From: a virus
Reading direction: 5' to 3' (one strand)
Virus record (IMG/VR): IMGVR_UViG_3300047564_000563
Span: 1 to 27,468 of that record
Length of the DNA: 27,468 bases
The position numbers and the translations under genes were made by a program. Positions 5,076 through 11,491 of this stretch are shown piece by piece. The notes beneath the pieces were generated by a model. It saw only the letters and a program-made list of their open reading frames with translations. It was not told the DNA's origin and did no database searches. The stretch's first letter is position 1. Each line of letters begins with the position of its first letter.

Positions 5076-6415
5076 TTTTCAATCCAGCAATAAGTAGGTG
5101 ATTCATCCATTGTATCATAGATGTTGGGGTGTTTAATTAATGCACGACGATAAGGACCAAATTTCATACCACGGCCCCAACCAAGAGTATCTCTGAACAA
5201 CTCACGTTTGGTGATCTGTCCTTTCTCTTTGATTGTTGCGATAAGTTTATCTGTAACTGGAGTATTGGTAGTCTTCAGTTTACTGATCAAATAATCAATG
5301 TAGTTACTCATGTTGATAATCTCATCTGCATAAATGAGATTGGTTCTCATGTGAGTTTGTGATTGTTTGACCTTTTCATTCCTGTAAACTTCATCATCAA
5401 GATACTTGTTTAGAAGTTCAATGGCTTGTGGATAATCCGAAAAGAAATCTGCAACAGGATTTAGTTCGTGGTAATAAGGAGCATCATACATGATGAATGG
5501 ACAACCATTCATAATACCATCAGTTGTAGATACACTCCACCCACCATAAACTTGTCTTGGAGAAAATCCAACTCTGCAGGTTTGAAGTTTCCTGTAGTAC
5601 CGTTCTTTATTATACTTAGAGATATCAATCCAGGAGTGTGGAGATGTATCAAGCAAAGGAATCCATACATCAAAATCCTGACGTTCTTCTCTCAGTTTCT
5701 CAATAACCTTCATGAAATTACTGAAGTCTTTATATGCATCTGGACGATGATTAAAGACGATAGTTTTATTCGTTGACTTCAGAGGTGGAACAATATCATA
5801 TTCCTGAACTCCGAGATGTTGAACTTCAAGTACAGCGTTCAGTTTAAATACTTTATCAACACTGAAAGTTTTAAGAGCTTGATCAATCACCAGATCCTTT
5901 TGATGTTGAGTATTCAGATAACACTTCTCCATCTCTAGAACACCCAGAATGTTTTGATCAAAACTTGGAACAGACCAAGACACTACATTGTCCAGATCAA
6001 ACCAATGGCAATACCCAAAGTACAAAGGAGTGTGGTGAGTAATATTACCGATGACATTTTTGACTGCATGAGTATGTTCTGGTAGATGGCTGAAAACTAG
6101 ATCAATATCAATGTCATGTCCTACAATCTCCTGAAACCTCTTCACATCAAAGTGAGATCTCATCGTTGGAGGATAAGTAGGATACTCCATGAGGTACTGA
6201 TGAGTATTTGGAAAGTCAAGCATCTCCAAAAACTCTGGGAGAATCAGATAGAAATACAAATCAGTTCTAATTTTATTCAACTCCGTGATCATGTTAGTGA
6301 TCACCTGGATATAACTATCCTTAGTAAGATCCTTGGAATATGTAATGTTCGGATAGACTAGAATCCTGATAGTTTTCTCGTATTGAGTATCGCGTAGAAA
6401 TTTTGTAAGAGTCAT
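5072..6415 (-). CDS. GT-B-like glycosyltransferase with C-terminal winged-helix domain
   Basis: 447 aa. Residues 15-200 look like an N-terminal Rossmann half (RILVYPNITYSKD, DLYFYLILPEFLEML, DLVFSHLPEH). Residues 215-370 look like the sugar-nucleotide-binding half (TIVFNHRPDAYKDF, DVWIPLLD, YYRKLQTCRVGFSPRQVYGG, WSVSTTDGIMNGCPFIMYD), as in family-1-type GT-B enzymes. Residues 385-447 (ATIKEKGQITKRELFRDTLG, then RALIKHPNIYDT) resemble a winged helix, suggesting DNA binding. A DNA-modifying glucosyltransferase role is therefore attractive; transfer to protein or lipid is the alternative. It is linked by ATGA to the DruA-like gene upstream and to the 47-aa gene downstream, inside the replisome operon. 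It does not visibly align with T4 alpha- or beta-glucosyltransferase. Confidence 0.7.
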   Translation of the reverse strand: MTLTKFLRDTQYEKTIRILVYPNITYSKDLTKDSYIQVITNMITELNKIRTDLYFYLILPEFLEMLDFPNTHQYLMEYPTYPPTMRSHFDVKRFQEIVGHDIDIDLVFSHLPEHTHAVKNVIGNITHHTPLYFGYCHWFDLDNVVSWSVPSFDQNILGVLEMEKCYLNTQHQKDLVIDQALKTFSVDKVFKLNAVLEVQHLGVQEYDIVPPLKSTNKTIVFNHRPDAYKDFSNFMKVIEKLREERQDFDVWIPLLDTSPHSWIDISKYNKERYYRKLQTCRVGFSPRQVYGGWSVSTTDGIMNGCPFIMYDAPYYHELNPVADFFSDYPQAIELLNKYLDDEVYRNEKVKQSQTHMRTNLIYADEIINMSNYIDYLISKLKTTNTPVTDKLIATIKEKGQITKRELFRDTLGWGRGMKFGPYRRALIKHPNIYDTMDESPTYCWIEK

Positions 6416-7527
6416 CGGATAATATCAATTGTGTTCATAGTATTAGCGTTCCAAACTTCAAGATTAGTTCGGACAGACTTCTCTTCCTTCAGTCTCTCAT
6501 AACGATTAGAGGCTTTCTTCTTCCACCACTTCACCATGTTCTCAAAATAGAACTTGTCAAAGTTTTCTTTGTTTGGAATCAGGGTTTCTGTGTTTCCGAG
6601 AAGAACATCTTTGACATTCTCATATCCATAGTCGGACATATAGAAACGTTTCTTAGTTGTGATATCTTCCCGTGACTTGATAAAGTTAACAAACTCCTTG
6701 TGCATCTCTGGATGATTTTCTTTCAGAGAGTTCTTGATGATGGAAATCATCTTTGTTTGAATCTTGAGTTTGCGACTAGAAGCACCTTTGTGTACTAGTT
6801 GTTCACCATCGTTCTTCTGAATGAACCACTTGTGAAGATCATGATAGATGAAATCTGGAAGGGTCAAAAGAAACTTAGATTCAGTATCTCCACGATAACG
6901 TAGAAATGGTTTCATACCATCATACTGACTGGTTCCTTTGATGTTTCCATACAGAGAAGTAGTTTCAAACAAACACATTTCTGTGTCATACTTCTTATTT
7001 AGCATCTCACGAACTTCATGAGAACAACAAACCAACGACAGAAGTTTACCACCGAGATAGTTAAAACCAAACGGTTGCACGGGGACAATAATAAACCCCA
7101 TGATGGCCCTACGATTGAAGATGGTGAGGTCAGGCGTCCCTCCAAGCCAGTCGTTGCGGGGTTTGGAGTTGATGGTGGGAGAACCCAGCTTAATGAACCC
7201 CACAGCGGTCCCTGTGGTGGTCTCCTGGAGGATTAGCTTCTGTTCCTTCCCAGGCGCCTCCTCATAGGTAAATGATGCAGTCATTTCCAGAAGAGTATTG
7301 AAGGTAGTATGATCTGGAGTGACGATACGAAAATTCATATCTTCGGGATGCATATCATACTTCTGGAACATATCATCTTCCATGGAAAGACCAAACAACG
7401 GAGTTGGAATTTCTTTGATACGTTCAATCTTTTTCATCCGAAAATAATCATCAATACGGTTGATAGAACCGTAAGCCTCCTTGATCTTTTCGTATGCATA
7501 CAGAGTGTCTTCTGGAGATAAGATCAT
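6412..7527 (-). CDS. DruA/DUF4338-like protein with GNAT-type core
   Basis: 371 aa. The middle resembles the DUF4338 family (Druantia DruA) and Mom-like GNAT folds: TAVGFIKLGSP at about 107-117, PRNDWLGG 123-130, RRAIMGFIIVPVQPFGFNYL 139-158, GGKLLSLVCCSHEVREML 159-176, and MCLFETTSLYG 184-194 followed by GTSQYDGMKPFLRYRG. In that reading PFGFNYLGGKLL is the acyl-CoA-loop region. The C-terminal third (220-371) is basic and helical and unassigned. It is coupled by ATGA to genes on both sides. A DNA- or nucleotide-modifying activity is plausible but not shown. A patch of unusually high GC and GC-ending codons (about 7078-7260) covers the core. The family call is from memory of motifs and only moderately sure. 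Confidence 0.55.
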   Translation of the reverse strand: MILSPEDTLYAYEKIKEAYGSINRIDDYFRMKKIERIKEIPTPLFGLSMEDDMFQKYDMHPEDMNFRIVTPDHTTFNTLLEMTASFTYEEAPGKEQKLILQETTTGTAVGFIKLGSPTINSKPRNDWLGGTPDLTIFNRRAIMGFIIVPVQPFGFNYLGGKLLSLVCCSHEVREMLNKKYDTEMCLFETTSLYGNIKGTSQYDGMKPFLRYRGDTESKFLLTLPDFIYHDLHKWFIQKNDGEQLVHKGASSRKLKIQTKMISIIKNSLKENHPEMHKEFVNFIKSREDITTKKRFYMSDYGYENVKDVLLGNTETLIPNKENFDKFYFENMVKWWKKKASNRYERLKEEKSVRTNLEVWNANTMNTIDIIR

Positions 7528-8051
7528 TTCAATTCACAATAATAATGTTTTTTAAACAGGGACTTTTCACGTTCTGTAAGATTTGAACCATACAGTCTTG
7601 CACCATCAAAATGTATTTTTTTGATGCGATCTACCTTTCCCTTAGTGTGTCTATCAACAGTAGGATACTGTAAGATTGTTTGTTTGTCAACGACAATAAC
7701 TTTAGTCAAATCAAAGTTAAAATACGCCATGAGAAACCCAACACCTTTTTTGAGGAATTTCTCTTTACGTCCCAAGAAACTTACATGTCTATAGAATTCG
7801 GGCCAGTCATCAGTCCAGGCACTCCATCGTTCTACATCTACAGTTGTAGCTAATTTACTTCCCCAATATACACCCAAGTCAACACCATAATCACCATCTG
7901 GTTTTGGTTTATATGTTATGGATGGATCATTCTCATATACACCTTGTAAAAAATTGATCATGACATCAATTTCTTTGTCATCATCAAAGTTATTTTTTCG
8001 GTCTGAGTATGATCCAAACTGGTTGATGTCAGACTTGGTAATGTAGTTCAT
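7524..8051 (-). CDS. Hypothetical protein, possible PD-(D/E)XK nuclease fold
   Basis: 175 aa. DYGVDLGVYWG (54-64) followed by TTVDVERW (70-77) and SFLGRKEKFLKKGVGFLMAYF (from residue 91) gives the D...(D/E)xE...K order and strand-helix pattern seen in PD-(D/E)XK enzymes such as Vsr- or VRR-type nucleases. The assignment is tentative. The C-terminus is Lys/Arg/His-rich (GKVDRIKKIHFDGARLYG). The start overlaps the Sm-like stop (TGATG) and the stop overlaps the DruA-like start (ATGA). With its two neighbours it forms a three-gene insert between gp44 and gp62. It could instead be a non-catalytic DNA-binding protein. Confidence 0.5.
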   Translation of the reverse strand: MNYITKSDINQFGSYSDRKNNFDDDKEIDVMINFLQGVYENDPSITYKPKPDGDYGVDLGVYWGSKLATTVDVERWSAWTDDWPEFYRHVSFLGRKEKFLKKGVGFLMAYFNFDLTKVIVVDKQTILQYPTVDRHTKGKVDRIKKIHFDGARLYGSNLTEREKSLFKKHYYCELK

Positions 8052-8338
8052 CAGACAATGATCTTCTTATCAGGAGTTACAATTGTACTAAACATTTGTC
8101 GGTATTGATCAACAATATCAGAATTAACTTCTGCAATATAGACCACAAAATTTTTATTTACGGGGATTTCTTTTTCTTCTTTGCTGAGAATAGGAGACCA
8201 AGGAGCAAATCCCATCTGTCCCTGTCCAGTAGGAATTGCAACAATCGCATCCTGAACGGTGAGAATTCCATCTGCATCATTCACAACAGTAGCAACAACG
8301 TCTTCACCAGAAGACATACGAATCAGTTTTACGTTCAT
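8051..8338 (-). CDS. Sm-like (LSm) fold protein 1
   Basis: 95 aa. Starts MNVKLIRMSSGEDVVATVV, the Sm-like signature of a strand followed by SGEDVVA, then a beta-rich body ending FVVYIAEVNSDIVDQYRQMF. Small Sm-like proteins of this type are known from cyanophages; a structure of one of putative cyanophage origin has been described, as I recall. They probably form rings that bind RNA, though viral roles are unproven. It is linked by ATGA to gp44. A second member is at 17352-17744 in the recombination region. Confidence 0.7.
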   Translation of the reverse strand: MNVKLIRMSSGEDVVATVVNDADGILTVQDAIVAIPTGQGQMGFAPWSPILSKEEKEIPVNKNFVVYIAEVNSDIVDQYRQMFSTIVTPDKKIIV

Positions 8339-9276
8339 TTGAATTTACAATCACACATTAGTTCGGTAAAGCAAGCAAGAACATTGATCTCTTGATCAAC
8401 TGCAAATGCGGCTTGATATTGGTATTTAGCAAAGATGAGAACAGCCTGTGGAATAGATGCAGGTTCCAGAACAGAATACATCGTCTCATAGACTTTACGA
8501 AAGATGGATGCAGTATCATTATCAAGGTTTTCTACAACCCATTTACGAACACCAGAAAAATCTTTCTCTTTCATGTTTGCAGCGAGATCTTTGATATTGA
8601 CATCTGCAATAGTTGCAAGGATACCAGTATCAATTTTCCCACTTGCAGAATACCTCTGCAGTTCGTTTAGAACTCGTCTCCAGTCAGGAAAGTATTTACT
8701 GATTACTTCAGCGACAACTTTCTCATCATATTCAACACCCTCTGTCTCAAGAATAGTCCTGATACGGTTGAAGAATTTTGATGCGACAACTGGTTTTTGT
8801 TTTCCTGGAATTGAGAAATCAAAGACTGCACATCTAGAGTGGAGCGGTTCAATGATTTTGTTTTTGTAGTTGCAGGTGAAGATGAATCTGCAAGTTTTAC
8901 TAAATTCCTCAATAGACGCCCGTAGGAGGAGTTGAACGTCGTTGGTTGTGTTATCTGCCTCATCAATGATGATGACTTTGTGTTTAGCAGTTGCCGTAAG
9001 CGATACGGTCGCAGCGAAGTTTTTCGCATGGTTTCTAACAGTATCAAGGAATCTACCTTCGTCGGATCCGTTAATGACATATGAATCTACACCAAGTTCG
9101 TTACATAAAGCTTTTGCTACGGTTGTTTTACCAATACCTGGAGGACCAGAAAGGAGAAGATTAGGAATCTCTCCTTTATTAACAAAGTCCTTCAGAGTAG
9201 TTTTGATATGGTCAGGAAGAATACAATCATCAATAACTTTTGGCCTGTACTGTTCAACCCAAAGAAAATCACTCAT
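8335..9276 (-). CDS. 44: Clamp-loader ATPase gp44
   Basis: 313-aa AAA+ ATPase of the RFC/gamma family that loads the gp45 clamp together with gp62. Walker A is GPPGIGKTT at 44-52, Walker B IIIDEAD at 102-108, sensor-1 region FIFTCNYKNKII at 131-142, and the arginine-finger SRC motif at 147-149 (HSRCAVFDF). N-terminal LWVEQYRPKVIDDCILP is typical of the family. Length matches T4 gp44 (319 aa). The ATG at 9276 has GAGGAAG 5 nt upstream. It is the second replisome gene after gp45, and its mRNA start region is a likely RegA target by analogy with T4. Confidence 0.97.
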   Translation of the reverse strand: MSDFLWVEQYRPKVIDDCILPDHIKTTLKDFVNKGEIPNLLLSGPPGIGKTTVAKALCNELGVDSYVINGSDEGRFLDTVRNHAKNFAATVSLTATAKHKVIIIDEADNTTNDVQLLLRASIEEFSKTCRFIFTCNYKNKIIEPLHSRCAVFDFSIPGKQKPVVASKFFNRIRTILETEGVEYDEKVVAEVISKYFPDWRRVLNELQRYSASGKIDTGILATIADVNIKDLAANMKEKDFSGVRKWVVENLDNDTASIFRKVYETMYSVLEPASIPQAVLIFAKYQYQAAFAVDQEINVLACFTELMCDCKFK

Positions 9277-9297
9277 TTAGTCTTCCTCAAAAAATAA

Positions 9298-9963
9298 TCA
9301 ATTAAAAGTGGAATCAGGTTCCAAAGCAATCAGATAAGAAAGATTCCATTTCTCACTGGTGAACATAGAGATGTTGGCTTTGGAGATTTGTACAGTATAC
9401 ACTCCCGAGAGCATCTTGAGGTTCTCAACTTTAAAGTTGAACACAAACTCATTATCTGTAGTACCAACGTTCACAGAGTAGTTGTTAGAAGTGTCATTGT
9501 TCTTTGTACGAACAACCAACGACATCTCACCATCCTTTCCAATCAGAGAAAGATCGGGAAGTTGATACACACTAGATGCACGAAGAAGAGAAGTCAGATC
9601 AGAATCTGAAAGTGTAAACTCAACATCAACAGAAGGAAGATCAATATCTTTTTCTGGAGGAGCAGTAATCACACTCGGATCGGAGAAGAAATACTTCACC
9701 TTAGAACGACCACTCTTGATTGTCACATACTGTTCATCACCAAAGTCAAACTCTGGATCTTTGAACAAAGACAGACCACCAAGAAACTCATTCAGATCAT
9801 AGAGTGCAAAGTCCTTATCAAAGGTCTCTGTACACTGATATTTAGCGAGGATATTCTTTGCAGGAGAAATAGTCCGAAGAACGTTTCCTTTCTTCACAAC
9901 CAACGAAGAGTTGATGGAAGAGAAGTTCTTCAGGATATTCAGAGTTTCAGGAGAAATGTTCAT
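9298..9963 (-). CDS. 45: Sliding clamp gp45
   Basis: 221 aa (T4 gp45: 228). It is the trimeric processivity clamp that also acts as the mobile activator of late transcription with gp55. Recognisable features: start MNISPETLNILKNFSSINSS, LYDLNEFLGGLSLF around 77-90, and the C-terminal VENLKMLSGVYTVQIS and WNLSYLIALEPDSTF. I chose the ATG at 9963; an in-frame TTG two codons upstream is less likely. The upstream gene's TGA overlaps this region by a few bases. No strong Shine-Dalgarno is present. Confidence 0.95.
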   Translation of the reverse strand: MNISPETLNILKNFSSINSSLVVKKGNVLRTISPAKNILAKYQCTETFDKDFALYDLNEFLGGLSLFKDPEFDFGDEQYVTIKSGRSKVKYFFSDPSVITAPPEKDIDLPSVDVEFTLSDSDLTSLLRASSVYQLPDLSLIGKDGEMSLVVRTKNNDTSNNYSVNVGTTDNEFVFNFKVENLKMLSGVYTVQISKANISMFTSEKWNLSYLIALEPDSTFN

Positions 9964-9965
9964 AA

Positions 9966-10277
9966 TCAATTTTTAAATTCTTGGAGACCGTTTTGTGTAC
10001 GAGTATAGTGACCATCAAAATGCATCAGAAGCATTGCATAATGAATCACCTTCAGAAGATCACGTTTATTGCGACCATCTTTATCACCATACCGACTTCC
10101 ATATTTCAGGATATTAGCCTGACAGAAACCTGCAGCAAGTTTCTTTGCAGCCATCAAATCAATGGTTTGAATATCATCATACCCTTCTTCATCGCCACAA
10201 TAGTGACCATGATAGGTACTGACAACATAATCTTCAATATCTTTGAGGATTTTGTCCTCTGTATACTTCCATTGCAT
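9966..10277 (-). CDS. DUF3310-like protein upstream of the clamp
   Basis: 103 aa. The segment QANILKYGSRYGDKDG followed by NKRDLLKVIHYAMLLM (residues 53-85) matches the DUF3310 (SaV-like) pattern seen in many phages, often predicted as nucleotide-related, though no activity is established. The start at 10277 (MQWKYTED) has GGAG 10 nt upstream. A longer in-frame version starting at 10349 would have to cross a GGGGGG/CCCCCC hairpin and the promoter, so it is rejected. It is the first gene of the replisome operon behind a near-consensus promoter. Confidence 0.78.
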   Translation of the reverse strand: MQWKYTEDKILKDIEDYVVSTYHGHYCGDEEGYDDIQTIDLMAAKKLAAGFCQANILKYGSRYGDKDGRNKRDLLKVIHYAMLLMHFDGHYTRTQNGLQEFKN

Positions 10278-10295
10278 AAAATCAAAACTCCATAG

Positions 10296-10316
10296 AAAAG
10301 GGGGGATGACCCCCCA
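10296..10316 (-). terminator. Terminator after cobS, overlapping the replisome promoter
   Basis: Six G:C pairs (10300-10305 with 10310-10315) around a 4-nt loop, followed on the minus strand by TTTTCT (10294-10299). It ends transcripts from the CobS-like gene. It lies only 5 nt downstream of the -10 box at 10321-10326, so RNA made from that promoter starts at or within the stem and cannot form the full hairpin. Confidence 0.75.
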
Positions 10317-10320
10317 AAGA

Positions 10321-10349
10321 ATTATATCAGAAAGGATCCGACTCGTCAA
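10321..10349 (-). promoter_or_regulatory. Near-consensus sigma70 promoter of the replisome operon
   Basis: On the minus strand: -35 TTGACG (10344-10349), 17-bp spacer, -10 TATAAT (10321-10326). Eleven of twelve positions match consensus. It lies at the 3' end of the cobS-like gene, and transcription should start near 10314. Confidence 0.8.
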
Positions 10350-11424
10350 GCGTTTCTTGAGTTTCGGTTTCCTCTACAGGTTTCATGATCTTTTCATACA
10401 GATCAAGGAAAGATTGTTTGGTATCATCATCAAAACGATTCAGACAGACAGAGATAGACTTCTCCACGTTCTGGAAGATAGCGTATGCACGAATGATGTG
10501 AATCAAACGACGAGTAGAAATTACTTCATCAACACCACCTTCATTGAAGGTCTTACGAATAATTTCGGACCACGTAGCAAGATTCTTGATCATCTCTTCG
10601 GTATTCTCAAGACCAAGATCATTGGCAAGTTTGGTCATGATCTGACCTTCAATGCGAGCAGTCGGATAATCCTGTTCAAACGTCAGTGCAAATCGTTCAA
10701 GGAATGCTTCATTGAGAACATTCGTACCGATGAAACGACCGTCATCAGAACCTTTACCTTTGGTGTTTGCAGTTGCAATCACATTGAAACCAGGAGCAGG
10801 TTTGATATACTGACCAGTCTTTTTCAGGAATACACCCTTACCTTCAAGGATAGATTGCAGACACATGATCTTGTTAGATGCAAGGTCAATCTCATCCAGA
10901 AGCAGAACAGCACCACGTTGCAGTGCTTCAATCACTGGACCATTGTGCCATGCGGTGCAACCATCAACCAAACGGAAACCACCGATCAGATCGTCTTCAT
11001 CAGTTTCAATCGTGATGTTAACACGAATCAATTCACGTTTCAGTTGAGCACAAGCCTGTTCAACACCGAAAGTTTTACCGTTACCAGAGAGACCAGTGAT
11101 AAAGACAGGATAGAAAATACCAGACTTGATAATTTTTTTAACATCCGAAAAGTTACCAAAGCTGACGAAGTTATCATCTTTTGCAGGAATAAGGTTTTGT
11201 TGCACTACAGGTTCTACAGAAGGTTTAGCATAAGTTTGTTCCAGTTTCTCTTGTACAGTCAGGTTCCAAACACCACGACCAGTCTTATAAGGTTCCAAAC
11301 GCTTACAAATAGTTGCAAGAGAAACTTCTGCAGTTTCAGAATATGCAACCAGTTGTTTGCGAGTGACAGTCTGACCGAACTGTTCGGTCAGATTAGTGAT
11401 CATGGTTTCAACTTTGGTGTTCAT
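10327..11424 (-). CDS. cobS: CobS-like AAA+ ATPase (MoxR/CobS family)
   Basis: 365 aa. A gene common to T4-like cyanophages and annotated cobS after the cobaltochelatase AAA+ subunit. Residues 1-95 are an accessory helical domain. Walker A GLSGNGKTF follows YPVFIT at about 112-120; Walker B is VLLLDEIDLA; the sensor-1 region is VIATANTKGKG, followed by RFIGTNVLNEAFLERFALTF with the arginine finger; the C-terminal lid has STRRLIHIIRAYAIF. MoxR/CobS ATPases act with VWA-domain partners, and one is encoded immediately upstream (11488-13677). The pair may act as a metal-chelatase or remodelling machine; whether the phage makes a cobalamin-type cofactor cannot be judged here. It has its own consensus promoter (11463-11491). 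Confidence 0.9.
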   Translation of the reverse strand: MNTKVETMITNLTEQFGQTVTRKQLVAYSETAEVSLATICKRLEPYKTGRGVWNLTVQEKLEQTYAKPSVEPVVQQNLIPAKDDNFVSFGNFSDVKKIIKSGIFYPVFITGLSGNGKTFGVEQACAQLKRELIRVNITIETDEDDLIGGFRLVDGCTAWHNGPVIEALQRGAVLLLDEIDLASNKIMCLQSILEGKGVFLKKTGQYIKPAPGFNVIATANTKGKGSDDGRFIGTNVLNEAFLERFALTFEQDYPTARIEGQIMTKLANDLGLENTEEMIKNLATWSEIIRKTFNEGGVDEVISTRRLIHIIRAYAIFQNVEKSISVCLNRFDDDTKQSFLDLYEKIMKPVEETETQETLDESDPF

Positions 11425-11456
11425 AGTAAAGATGGTTGGGTGGTCAGGTCCGTTAC

Positions 11457-11491
11457 TTGGCTATAATACGCCAAACGCCAGGGGTTGTCAA
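11457..11491 (-). promoter_or_regulatory. Consensus sigma70 promoter of cobS with inverted repeat over -10
   Basis: On the minus strand: -35 TTGACA (11486-11491), 17 bp, -10 TATTAT (11463-11468). The -35 overlaps the stop codon of the zincin-VWA gene. TTGGC/GCCAA (11457-11461 and 11470-11474) flank the -10 box symmetrically and could be an operator. The leader to the ATG at 11424 is about 32 nt. Confidence 0.8.

Noticed and set aside
10243-11466. A 407-codon plus-strand open frame opposite the cobS-like gene
   Set aside because: It is the antisense shadow of a gene with clear Walker A, Walker B and sensor motifs on the minus strand; it has no ribosome site, promoter or recognisable domain, and its composition is erratic.
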